Assembly (NCBI GenBank): GCA_963848825.1
Contig: CAWKFA010000015.1
Location: forward strand, 310,001 to 374,000
Source of the DNA: CAVVSQ01 sp963848825
Lineage (GTDB): Bacteria; Planctomycetota; Planctomycetia; Gemmatales; Gemmataceae
Length of the DNA: 64,000 nt
Direction of reading: 5' to 3'
Below, piece by piece: positions 47,636 through 56,280 of the stretch. The stretch's first letter is position 1, and each line of letters starts with the position of its first letter. The position numbers were made by a program, and so were the translations under genes. Under the pieces are notes generated by a model. The model worked only from the letters and a program-made list of their open reading frames with translations. It was not told the DNA's origin and made no database searches.

Positions 47636-47920
47636 ATGCTATGCAAAATGGTATGCGTCGCGGAGGGGGTGTACCGGAGGGTGCATACATACCATTTTTG
47701 CAGGCGAGCAGCCTCCGTGGCATCGAATGCTATGCAAAATGCTATGCGTCGCCGAGGGGGTGTACCGGAGGGTGCATACATACCATTTTTACAGGCGAGC
47801 ATCCTCCATGGCATCGAATGCCATGCAAGATGTTATGCAAAATGCTATGCGTCGCGAATGGGGGTGCCCGGTGCACGCATACATACCATTTTTACAGGCG
47901 AGCATCCTCGGTGGCATCGC
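47636..47920 (+). repeat. Three tandem copies of a 91-bp unit (91, 91 and 103 bp)
   Basis: Copies at 47636-47726, 47727-47817 and 47818-47920. Each has one to three ATGCAAAATGC-type 11-mers, then TATGCGTCGC, a G-rich part (GAGGGGGTGTACCGGAGGGT), GCATACATACCATTTTT, CAGGCGAGCA and CATCGA. The third copy has 12 extra bases from an additional 11-mer-like unit and a variant middle (GGGGGTGCCCGGTGCACG). ATGC...GCAT parts allow hairpins. There are no spacers, so it is not CRISPR. It ends 45 bases before the glpD stop codon. Confidence 0.9.
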
Positions 47921-47964
47921 CTGTTCGGCGACAAAGCTCTATCCCGGATTCATTTCAGTCGCCC

Positions 47965-49521
47965 TTACCGATATCCTCGTGCGACTGCCGTAAACATGGT
48001 CACCTGGTCCGCTTCCCAGGCGCTATTTTGTCCAAGCTCGCCCGCCAAAAGGGAGGCCACGCACGGCGCCATGGCCACGGCCGCTTTGGCATTCAGAAAA
48101 AGTGCCCGCGTTCGCCGTGCCAGTACGTCCTCCACCGTGCGCGCCATCTCATGGCGTGCCGCCCAAATGACCTCGGCCTCGCAGTAGGGAAGATCTGGAT
48201 GCAGCGGGGTCGCCAGGCTCGGTTGCGCTGTCATCAAATCCTGGATTAATGCCGCATCGGAGCCATAATATGCGAGTGGCCCGAATTGCTCGGCGTGGGG
48301 GTGCCAGCCGTGCAGACGAAGCGTGCGTGTCGGGCAGGCGCGGGCCGGTAGATTGGCCAATCGTATCGCCTGGTCAACGCCATCCTGCGCCATGTTGCGA
48401 TAGGTTGTCCATTTACCTCCGGTGAGCGTTACGAACCCCGACGACTCGACGTGCAAGGTGTGGTCTCGGGACAATGCCGCCGAATTGCGGGCGTCGCCAT
48501 GGCGCACCAGGGGACGAATGCCAGCGAAGACACTCAGGATGTCCGTACGCGTCGGAGCATTCCTGAGGTAAAGGCGGAGCGTGTCCAGGATAAACGTAAT
48601 TTCTTGTTCCTGAGCGATGGGTTCGAGCGACACCGTGTCGAGGGGAGTATCCGTCGTGCCGACCAGCGTATGTCCATGCCAGGGGATGGCGAACATGACG
48701 CGGCCATCGCTGGTGTGCGGCACCATCAAGGCGCTACTGCCGCCCAGAAACTCACTCTTGAAGACCAGGTGAACTCCCTGGCTGGGCGCGATCAGGGGGG
48801 CGACCCCCGGGTCTGCCATGCGCCGGACGGCATCGCAAAAAGGCCCCGCGGCGTTGATTACGATCCGGGCCTGAGCCTCAAGATCCCGCCCACTCTCCAG
48901 GTCTACCGCGCGGACGCCGTGCACACGGCCCGCGCCGTTTTTGCTTAGCTCTGTAACCTTGACGTAATTAAGCAACGTAGCGCCCTGCTCGGCAGCCGTG
49001 CTCGCCATGTTGATCAGCAGGCGTGTGTCGTCAAACTGGCCATCGTGATAGAGAATTCCGCCGCGCAGGCCTGCCGTCCGCAAGTTGGGTAGTTGAGCCA
49101 GCGTGGCAGTGCGTGCCAGAACGCGCGACGGCCCGAAGCGATGTCTGCCGGAAAGGAAATCGTAGACCTTCAACCCAAGGCCGTAGAGAAACCCTTCCCA
49201 CCAGGTGTAGCGGGGCACGATAAAAGGCAGGTCATGGACGAGGTGCGGTGCATTGCGCAGGAGCAACTCACGCTCACGCAGTGCCTCGGTTACCAGGGCG
49301 AGATTTCCCTGCTCGAGATAGCGAACACCGCCATGCACCAGCTTGGTGCTACGACTGGACGTTCCCTTGCCAAAATCGTTTTGCTCGAGCAGCAGTACGG
49401 CAAACCCGCGCGCGGCCGCATCGACAGCGACACCGACACCGGTGGCGCCGCCGCCCACGACAATTATGTCCCACGGTTCGCGTCGTTCCTGCAACCGGGC
49501 CAGCATGGTCGAGCGCTTCAT
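47965..49521 (-). CDS. glpD: Aerobic glycerol-3-phosphate dehydrogenase
   Basis: A FAD enzyme of the inner membrane that oxidises glycerol 3-phosphate to dihydroxyacetone phosphate and feeds electrons to quinone. ATG 49521 overlaps the glpK stop as ATGA; the more upstream ATG 49563 lies inside glpK. The FAD-binding IIVVGGGATGVGVAVDAAAR is at residues 18-37, then LLLEQNDFGKGTSSRSTKLV, HGGVRYLE, VPRYTWWEGFLYGLGLKVYD and SVFAGIRPLVRHGD, and the C-terminal DAO_C domain with CEAEVIWAARHEMARTVEDV and LARRTRALFLNAKAA. Intact, about 518 residues. Confidence 0.95.
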   Translation of the reverse strand: MKRSTMLARLQERREPWDIIVVGGGATGVGVAVDAAARGFAVLLLEQNDFGKGTSSRSTKLVHGGVRYLEQGNLALVTEALRERELLLRNAPHLVHDLPFIVPRYTWWEGFLYGLGLKVYDFLSGRHRFGPSRVLARTATLAQLPNLRTAGLRGGILYHDGQFDDTRLLINMASTAAEQGATLLNYVKVTELSKNGAGRVHGVRAVDLESGRDLEAQARIVINAAGPFCDAVRRMADPGVAPLIAPSQGVHLVFKSEFLGGSSALMVPHTSDGRVMFAIPWHGHTLVGTTDTPLDTVSLEPIAQEQEITFILDTLRLYLRNAPTRTDILSVFAGIRPLVRHGDARNSAALSRDHTLHVESSGFVTLTGGKWTTYRNMAQDGVDQAIRLANLPARACPTRTLRLHGWHPHAEQFGPLAYYGSDAALIQDLMTAQPSLATPLHPDLPYCEAEVIWAARHEMARTVEDVLARRTRALFLNAKAAVAMAPCVASLLAGELGQNSAWEADQVTMFTAVARGYR

Positions 49522-51009
49522 GGCGTTTCCCAGCGCCCGGCGCGTTCCAGTGCCCTGGCCCATTGCGCCCGCATGGCGTCAACTTCCGGACGTGCACGGC
49601 GCGGCTCGAAACGTCGCTCGATCTGCTGTTCGCGGGCGATCGCTTCCGGGCTTTTCCACAAGCCGACGGCCAGGCCCGCGAGGTAGGCCGCGCCGAGTGC
49701 CGTGGTTTCGGTGATGGCGGGCCTGACGACAGGAACGCCCAACAAATCGGCCTGGATTTGCATGAGGAGGTCGTTTTTAGAAGCGCCGCCGTCGACGCGC
49801 AACTCCTTGAGGGGAATACCGGCGTCCGCGCCCATCGCGCCCGCCAGATCCGCAACTTGGAAAGCGATTCCCTCCAGGGCCGCCCGCGCCAGATGCCCCT
49901 TGGTAGTGCCTCGCGTGATGCCCAGCATGCGCCCCGCGGGCATAAGGGTCCCACTGCGGCGCTCCCAGACCCGAGAATGCCGGCACGAGATAAACTCCGC
50001 CGTTGTCCGGTACTGACAGGGCCAGCGCCTCCACCTCGGCCGCCGAGGTAATGATCCCCAGGCCATCGCGAAGCCATTGCACCACCGCTCCGCCCACGAA
50101 AACACTGCCCTCAAGCGCGTATTCGGTGTGGGCGCCTACCTTCCAGGCGACGGTGGTCAGCAACCGATTCCGCGATACGACGGGCTGGCTGCCGGTGTTC
50201 TGCAGCATAAAACAGCCGGTGCCGTAGGTATTCTTGGTCATGCCGGGGGTCAAGCACATTTGCCCGAACAGCGCCGCCTGCTGGTCTCCGGCTATGCCAG
50301 CGACCGGCACCTTGCCGAGGCCAAGATCGGTCGCAATCTCGCCCAGAATTTCACTCGACGCATGCACTTCGGGCAACATGCTCCGCGGTATCTTCAGAAG
50401 CGCCAACAGCTCATCATCCCACGCGAGCGTCTGAATATTGAACAGGAGCGTGCGCGAGGCGTTCGTCACATCGGTGACGTGTACGCGGCCGCCTGTCAAC
50501 TTCCATACCAGCCAGCTATCGACCGTGCCGAACGCAAGCTGGCCGGCTTCCGCTTTCGCGCGGGCGCCGGCGACGTTGTCCAGGATCCAGGCAACTTTGG
50601 TCCCCGAAAAATAGGCGTCAAGCAGCAGTCCGGTACGCTCCTGGAAAAGCGCTTCGCACCCGTCCGAGCGCAGCCGTTCGCATAAAGGGGCGGTACGGCG
50701 GTCCTGCCAGACGATGGCATTGTAGATCGCCTGCCCGGTCGTCCGGTCCCAGACGATGGTCGTCTCACGCTGATTGGTGATGCCAACCGCCGCGATATCG
50801 CTTGCTTTAAGCCGAGCACGCCCCAACACCTCCACGGCCACACCGATCTGCGTGCCCCAGATTTCTTCCGGGTCATGTTCTACCCAGCCGGCACGAGGAA
50901 AGATTTGCTCGAACTCTTTTTGCGCGACCGCCTTGATGGCCCCGCCTTGGTCGAAAACAATCGCGCGGGCACTGGTGGTTCCCTCATCGAGAGCAAGAAT
51001 AAAAGGCAC
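49518..51009 (-). CDS. glpK: Glycerol kinase, frameshifted
   Basis: It phosphorylates glycerol to glycerol 3-phosphate for GlpD, whose gene follows directly. FGGY-kinase motifs: ILALDEGTTSARAIVFDQGG, EHDPEEIW, VGITNQRETTIVWDRTTGQA, NAIVWQDRRTA, VAGIAGDQQAALFGQMC, KNTYGTGCFML and FSGLGAPQWDPYARG. After a break at about 49930-49945 come MLGITRGTTKGHLARAALEG and KELRVDGGASKNDLLMQIQA. The break lies in GCGGGGCGC, consistent with a homopolymer error. There is no GlpF transporter in the window. Confidence 0.94.
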
Positions 51010-51039
51010 GGGAAGGTTCCTTTGGGTTGAAAGTTACAC

Positions 51040-51127
51040 GTAGGGTGGCGTCGAGCGTACTCGCGCTGACCCACCGATGCTTACGGGGGATGGTGGGTCA
51101 GCGCGAGTACGCTCGACGCCACCCTAC
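51040..51127. repeat. Perfect 36-bp inverted repeat with 16-base loop
   Basis: GTAGGGTGGCGTCGAGCGTA... (51040-51075) and its exact complement (51092-51127). It lies 31 bases upstream of the glpK start codon and 22 bases after the stop of the small LSM-like gene on the same strand, so it may end that transcript or form a stable structure in the glpK leader. The GTAGGGTGG...CCACCCTAC ends resemble widely dispersed bacterial palindromic repeats. Confidence 0.92.
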
Positions 51128-51149
51128 CGGCCAGCAAGCCAATGATCCG

Positions 51150-51413
51150 TTATTCGTCAACGACATCCTTTAGCCGTCCGATGGCCACGACTTCCGAACG
51201 CATCACCAGTACGTGTTTGCGATTGCGTTTGACGCCGGTCTTCTTGACGGCGATTACGTAATTTTCCCTCGATGAGTGGGTATCGCGCAGGTCATGGAAG
51301 TCGGCGTCGCGTAATTGCAGGTAGAGCTCGTCGACTCCGGCCAGGGTTCCCAGGCACACGAAGGGCCCACGCAGATCGATAACGACATCCTGGTTGAGAT
51401 ATTCCTGGAGCAT
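51150..51413 (-). CDS. Small LSM-like conserved protein
   Basis: ATG 51413 starts MLQEYLNQDVVIDLRGPFVC, LGTLAGVDELYLQLRDADFH, DLRDTHSSRENYVIAVKKTG and VKRNRKHVLVMRSEVVAIGR. The strand pattern (V-V-I-D-L..., G-x-L-x-x-V-D..., E-x-V-x-I-x-R-L) is that of an Sm/LSM-like beta barrel of 87 residues, as seen in small planctomycete proteins. Role unknown; RNA binding is only an analogy. The upstream in-frame extension to 51491 is not needed. It is divergent from the RNase D gene, 134 bases away. Confidence 0.7.
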   Translation of the reverse strand: MLQEYLNQDVVIDLRGPFVCLGTLAGVDELYLQLRDADFHDLRDTHSSRENYVIAVKKTGVKRNRKHVLVMRSEVVAIGRLKDVVDE

Positions 51414-51547
51414 CGCCGGTTTTCTCTCAGCAACCTTATCCCTATAAAATAGCAGGCATGCCTCGCGACCACTATTCGCCAACCGCGCCATGCTATTATA
51501 AAGGTTCGCCCGCCGGTTGGAAAAAACATCTGGAACGTAGCGTTTTC

Positions 51548-52726
51548 ATGAATGAAATCCTGGTTGGTAGCCGCGACGAATTGGCCGACTGTTGCGCCAA
51601 ACTGGCTTTATGCCGGCGTTTCGGCTTCGACACCGAGTTTGTCGGCGAGGAGAGCTATCATCCACGTCTCTGTTTGGTCCAGGTGGCCACCGCCGACGCC
51701 CTTTACCTCATCGACCCCCTGGCCCTCGATTCGTTGGGCCCCTTCTGGGAACTGGTCGTCGATCCCGCCAATCAGGTGGTCGTTCACGCCGGCCGTGAGG
51801 AAGTGCGTTTGTGCCATATCTGGAGCGGACAAACGCCCGGCAACCTTTTTGATCTGCAAATCGCGGCCGGCCTCGTCGGTTTGCCCTATCCGCTGGGGCA
51901 CGGGCCGCTTGTTTATCATGTGCTGGGCAAAAAGCTCACCAAAGGGGAGACCCTGACCGAGTGGCGCACCCGGCCCCTCACCAATGACCAAATCAGGTAT
52001 GCCTTTGACGACGTTCGCTACCTGCTGCCCATTGCCGAATCCCTTACGCAGCGCCTGGATAAGCTACACCGCGCCTCGTGGCGCTGGAGGAATTTACCCG
52101 GCTCTGCCAGCAGTCGACGCCCGATGAGGATGGTCTGGCGGTCAGTACCGACAAGTGGCGCAACTGCGCGGCGCCGGCTCCCTGGAGCGTCGCCGACTGG
52201 CGATTCTAAGGGAGATTTTCTACTGGCGTGAAAAGGCGGCCGCCGATGCCAACCGCCCGGCACGCACGATCTTGCGTGATGATCTGCTGGTCGAGATTAC
52301 CCGCCGCAATCCCCGTAGCGCCGCCGATCTCCAACCCGTGCGCGGCGTGCCCAAGCGCTACCTCGACGCGATTTATGCCGCCGTTGACGCCGGTCGCAAG
52401 GTGCCGTCGGAAGAGTGCCCGCCGCTTATCGACCGTGAACAGGACCCACCCCAGCAAGCATTGCTCGTCAATCTGCTCGCCGCCCACCTGGCCCATCTTT
52501 CCGAAGAAATGAAACTGGCCAGCAACCTGGTTGCCACCGGCCACGAATTAAGAATGCTGGTGCGCCCCGCATCCAGGATGCCGCGCCCCCACCTAACAGC
52601 CTTCTGCAGCAAGGCTGGCGCGCCGAGCACATTCTTCCCCGCCTGCAAGCCATGCTCGACGGCCGCATCACCCTCCGCGTCGGCGATATCCGCCAGGACG
52701 TACCGTTCGTGTTTCTGGAGGATTGA
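51548..52726 (+). CDS. rnd: Ribonuclease D, frameshifted
   Basis: A 3'-5' exoribonuclease for tRNA and small-RNA maturation. DEDD motifs: FGFDTEFVGEESYHPRLCLV (DxE), VVVHAGREEVRLC, GNLFDLQIAAGLVGLPYPLG (D) and QIRYAFDDVRYLLPI (YxxxD). A shift at about 52085 leads to the C-terminal region with SLERRRLAILREIFYWREKA, ANRPARTILRDDLLVEITRR and RGVPKRYLDAIYAAVDAGRK, the HRDC-type helical domain. A second shift at about 52570-52590 gives the end GWRAEHILPRLQAMLDGRIT, then QDVPFVFLED and TGA 52724-52726. The start ATG 51548 is chosen over longer open frames because the fold begins there. Confidence 0.9.
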
Positions 52727-53060
52727 GTGCGTAACTTCCCCTGACGAGCGGTGTGTCGGAGCCTCATTTCATTGCACGCAACTCCCACAGCCCCGCGGTG
52801 AAATGCAATGCAACCGTGTCATTGCAGTGCAACGAGTGAAATGACGCAACGACTCGGTTAGCCGGCGATAAGGCGCGACGCGGATTATCTGTCCCTGAAG
52901 ACGCCTGGCGCTTACAATCCTAAGAAAAGTAGTGCGGACCAGCGATTCATCTCAAGCTTACCGTGCAACGACCCGCAGGACTGCCCTGTCGTACAAGTCG
53001 AGCATAACTGGAGTGGGTGCGACGGCAATCGAAGCCGGGGCCAAGTGGAGTCCAAGCTTG
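52727..53060. other. Intergenic region with repeated ATTGCA-type motifs
   Basis: About 330 bases, no gene. Between 52768 and 52850 the sequence repeats a theme: TTTCATTGCACGCAAC, GAAATGCAATGCAAC, GTCATTGCAGTGCAAC and GAAATGACGCAAC. Four half-palindromic sites with spacings of about 32, 18 and 20 bases could be operator-like or a decayed repeat. Confidence 0.5.
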
Positions 53061-53918
53061 ATGATATCAGGGGGAAACCGCTTGATTAACTTAAGGCCAT
53101 TTATAGCAATCCTCTTACTCTGGTTCGCTGACCAGGCATCCGCTCAGACGGATTCTCCGGCGGAGCGTGTTTTTTCGCTCAAAGGGATTCCGGAAAACCC
53201 TGATATCTTTTCCAAGTTCGGCGACGGCGCCATGCAACATGTTCGTTTTGAGCCGGAGGGCCTGCGGATTACGCTCCCGGCAGGCTTTCCTGGCGAACGT
53301 CCCTTTACCGGTCTGCGCATCGACACCCCACTTAAGGGGGACTTCACCGTTACCGTCAATTTCGAATTGCTCCAGGAACCGAGAATTGAAGACGTGGGTG
53401 CGGGGGCGACGCGGGCTGTTTTGACGGCACATTTGAACGCACCGGGAGGCGGCCATGCCGCTATCGCCCGGCGCATGGCGGCGAAGGGAGGGACGCAGTT
53501 TAGCGCCTACGTGGTCGGCGGAGGATTCAAGGCATTTCCTACCGACGCCAAGCGCGGCAGGCTCCGCATGATCCGCACCGGATCAGACATGTCCTTTTTC
53601 AAAGCCGAGGGGACAGAAAACATCTTCACCTATTTGCACCGGCTACCATTTAAAGCGCACGACCTCATGAACATTGAGTTGGCCGGTGTAACAAGCAGCC
53701 CCGACGCGGCGCTAGATATCCGCTTTTCCGACCTCCGAATTCGCGCCGGCAATTCGGTCGACACCATTCCGCCCCCCGCTCCCGAGCGGCAAAATGGCTG
53801 GACCATAGTGCTGATGCTGCTCATTGTCCTCGCGCTCCTTTCAGGCTTGGTACTTGCCTTGTGGCTCAGTCGGCGTGGCCGTGACGCGAACAAGGCCGCG
53901 GCCGATGACTTGGAATGA
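53061..53918 (+). CDS. DUF1583-like exported membrane protein
   Basis: ATG 53061 gives a signal peptide (PFIAILLLWFADQASAQ). The outer domain contains MQHVRFEPEGLRITLPAGFP, FTGLRIDTPLKGDFTVTVNF, ELLQEPR and SAYVVGGGFKAFPTDAKRGR, LRMIRTGSDMSFFKAEG: a beta-sandwich pattern of the DUF1583 kind, found almost only in planctomycetes. One membrane helix near the end (TIVLMLLIVLALLSGLVLAL) is followed by RRGRDANKAAADDLE, so the bulk is outside the cytoplasm and the tail inside. Function unknown. Intact; preceded by a long non-coding stretch. Confidence 0.7.
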   Translation: MISGGNRLINLRPFIAILLLWFADQASAQTDSPAERVFSLKGIPENPDIFSKFGDGAMQHVRFEPEGLRITLPAGFPGERPFTGLRIDTPLKGDFTVTVNFELLQEPRIEDVGAGATRAVLTAHLNAPGGGHAAIARRMAAKGGTQFSAYVVGGGFKAFPTDAKRGRLRMIRTGSDMSFFKAEGTENIFTYLHRLPFKAHDLMNIELAGVTSSPDAALDIRFSDLRIRAGNSVDTIPPPAPERQNGWTIVLMLLIVLALLSGLVLALWLSRRGRDANKAAADDLE

Positions 53919-54162
53919 ATAATGTCTGGGGGGGATGGGTTTTTAGCAGTAGACCTTGCTCATCTGCCAGGCGAGCTGGCAGGGGTCGTCCCCGGGGTCG
54001 CATAGGGTTGATGGGGCCCTGTTGAGGCGGCGGGTGCTTTGAGATCAATAATCGTGTGTGCGCGGTGGCTACCCCTGGGGTCGGCCGACTGGTATCATTG
54101 GCTTAATGCGATCACGGCAGCTTGGGCTGTCGTGTGATATTAGCGCTCTCACGGCACTCGTC

Positions 54163-55023
54163 ATGGCCCCGCAGGCAATTGGTCAATTTCAGATTTTGGG
54201 TAATCTTGGTGCCGGGGCGCATAGCAAGATTTTGCACATCCGCTGTTCCGCCGATGGCAAGCAATATGCGCTCAAGGTCGTACCCATCGACCGCAAAGAG
54301 GACCGCAAATTCCTGGAACAGGCGCGGCATGAGCTGCGGGTCGCCCAGATGTTGCAGCACCCGAACCTTATCAAGGTTCACACGCTGGAAATATCGCGTA
54401 ACTGGCTGTTCCGCGTGAAAAAAGCGCACCTTTTGATCGAGCTCGTCAAAGGTAAGACGCTGGACACCGTTCCTCATTTATCGGTGCCGCGTCTGGTACA
54501 AATCTTCGCCAAAATCGGCGCGGGCCTGGTCCACATGCACCGCCGCGGTGTCTTTCATGCCGACCTCAAGCCCAATAACGTCCTGCTGGCGCGGACCGGT
54601 GACGTGAAAATCATCGATTATGGGCTGGCCTGGATCAAGGGAGAGCCCAAGGACCGGGTGCAGGGCACCCCAGAATATATGGCCCCCGAGCAAGCCAAGC
54701 AAAGCACCGTCAATGAGCAAACGGACATCTACAATTTCGGCGCCACCATGTATCGGCTTATCACCTGGCGCCATCCGCCGAGCACCGTGCCCACGGGGGA
54801 CATGCCGGCGCTCACTGCCAAAACGTTCAAGGCCCTCCTCAAACCCATCGAGGAGTTGACGCCCGCGACGCCCAAGCCCCTGGCCGAGCTAGTCCACCGC
54901 TGCCTCGACTACCAACCCCAGAAGAGGCCCAAGCACGCCAGCGACGTCCATGCCGAGCTGGAGCGGCTTGCGCAGGAACTCGTGCGCACGCCGGAAGATT
55001 CCTTGGACAACATGCAGTGGTAA
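54163..55023 (+). CDS. Hanks-type Ser/Thr protein kinase
   Basis: From ATG 54163 (ATG 54106 also open): glycine loop ILGNLGAGAHSKI (11-23), catalytic Lys38 in YALKVV, HRD-region FHADLKPNNVLL with Asp134 (HAD instead of HRD), metal motif IDYGLA (152, DYG instead of DFG), activation-segment end GTPEYMAPEQA and TDIYNFGATMYRLITWRHPP. All essential residues are present, so it should be active; HAD marks a non-RD kinase. At 286 residues there is only the kinase domain, without transmembrane or sensor part, unlike most planctomycete kinases. The PP2C at 0.9 kb and FHA protein at 28.7 kb could be partners. Confidence 0.92.
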   Translation: MAPQAIGQFQILGNLGAGAHSKILHIRCSADGKQYALKVVPIDRKEDRKFLEQARHELRVAQMLQHPNLIKVHTLEISRNWLFRVKKAHLLIELVKGKTLDTVPHLSVPRLVQIFAKIGAGLVHMHRRGVFHADLKPNNVLLARTGDVKIIDYGLAWIKGEPKDRVQGTPEYMAPEQAKQSTVNEQTDIYNFGATMYRLITWRHPPSTVPTGDMPALTAKTFKALLKPIEELTPATPKPLAELVHRCLDYQPQKRPKHASDVHAELERLAQELVRTPEDSLDNMQW

Positions 55024-55170
55024 GGCCAAGTCCCCCTTTTTTCTTTATTTGACCTTTGCTACGGTGCCAACCGTACTAAGAGCCTGGCCCGACACGGGGA
55101 CGGTGCCTAACGGTGGTAAACTGGAGAGGTCATGCAGAATTGGAAAGCATGACCAACAAAAGGCTAATTT

Positions 55171-56199
55171 ATGGGGATCAAGGCCGCCGTCACGGGCTGG
55201 GGCGCGTATAGTCCGCCGAAAGTCATGACCAACCGGGACCTCGAAGCTCTGGTCGCCACCAGCGATTCGTGGATCCACGCCCGCACCGGCATTCGCGAAC
55301 GCCATGTTGCCAGCGAAGGCGAAACGACCGCCAGCATGGGCCTCAGCGCCGCACGGGCGGCCCTGGATCAGGCCGAGCTTCAGCCCGAAGACATCGACTT
55401 AATAATCTGCGCGACCACCACGCCCGATTATCTGCTGCCCTGCTCCGCTTGCCTCATACAGCAACACCTGGGCGCAGAGCGCGCCGGCGCGTTCGACCTG
55501 AACGCGGCTTGCAGTGGCTTTCTGTACGGTCTGACAGTAGGAAGCCAATTCATCCAGGCCGGCACCTATCGGCGCGTATTGGTCGTCAGCGCCGAGGCGT
55601 TGACCCGTTTCCTGAACTGGCAAGATCGCAATACCTGTGTCCTCTTTGGTGACGGGGCCGCCGCGGTCGTGCTCGAAGGTACGACGCAAAATGCGGGCGT
55701 GCTCAGCACCGTACTCGGCAGCCGGGGCGACGTCGAGGGGCTGCTCACCATCCAGGGCGGCGGTAGCGCCAGGCCGAGCACGGCGGCAACCGTGGCGGCC
55801 GGAGATCATTATGTTCGCATGCAGGGCAACGAAATATTCAAACTGGCCATCCGCATGATGACGCAGGCCTCCCGCGATGCGCTCTTCAAGGCGCGGTTGA
55901 CATTGAACGACGTGCAGCATGTCCTTCCCCATCAGGCGAACTCGCGCATCATCACCGCCACCCAGGAAGCTCTTGGCATCGACGGCGACAAAGTCTTTGT
56001 TAATATCGATCGCCATGGCAATACGGGTGCGGCCTCCGTCCCGCTGGCGCTTACCGAGCTGGCCTCGGCGAAGTCCCCGTTGGTCGGCGACAACCTGCTC
56101 ATGATGGCCTTTGGCGGCGGCCTCACCTGGGGCGCAGCCGTCATGCGCTGGGCCGACATCGCCGCCATCAAAAGCGACCGGCAAAAGCTCGCGGCCTGA
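55171..56199 (+). CDS. fabH: Beta-ketoacyl-ACP synthase III
   Basis: It starts fatty-acid synthesis by joining acetyl-CoA to malonyl-ACP. The catalytic triad is present: Cys114 in DLNAACSGFLYGL, His254 in HVLPHQANSRI and Asn284 in IDRHGNTGAASVP. Other blocks are SDSWIHARTGIRERH, DYLLPCSACLIQQHLG, RFLNWQDRNTCVLFGDGAAA and LLMMAFGGGLTWGA. At 342 residues it is slightly longer than E. coli FabH and intact. No fab or plsX gene accompanies it, so it may be a second copy devoted to other acyl chains. Confidence 0.95.
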   Translation: MGIKAAVTGWGAYSPPKVMTNRDLEALVATSDSWIHARTGIRERHVASEGETTASMGLSAARAALDQAELQPEDIDLIICATTTPDYLLPCSACLIQQHLGAERAGAFDLNAACSGFLYGLTVGSQFIQAGTYRRVLVVSAEALTRFLNWQDRNTCVLFGDGAAAVVLEGTTQNAGVLSTVLGSRGDVEGLLTIQGGGSARPSTAATVAAGDHYVRMQGNEIFKLAIRMMTQASRDALFKARLTLNDVQHVLPHQANSRIITATQEALGIDGDKVFVNIDRHGNTGAASVPLALTELASAKSPLVGDNLLMMAFGGGLTWGAAVMRWADIAAIKSDRQKLAA

Positions 56200-56280
56200 T
56201 ACCTGCCTCAAGACCGTGCTCGCTTCCCAAGAGGCCGTTCCGCACGGTTCCTGCTGCCCATCTTTCATAAAACAAGCTCC

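Noticed and set aside
47636..47920. CRISPR array
   Set aside because: Units are contiguous 91-bp copies with no unique spacers, and no cas gene is present.
47384..48249. Long plus-strand open frames over the tandem repeat and into glpD
   Set aside because: Unit length of 91 is not a multiple of three, so the frames change between copies; the right part is the antisense of glpD; no domain or ribosome binding site.
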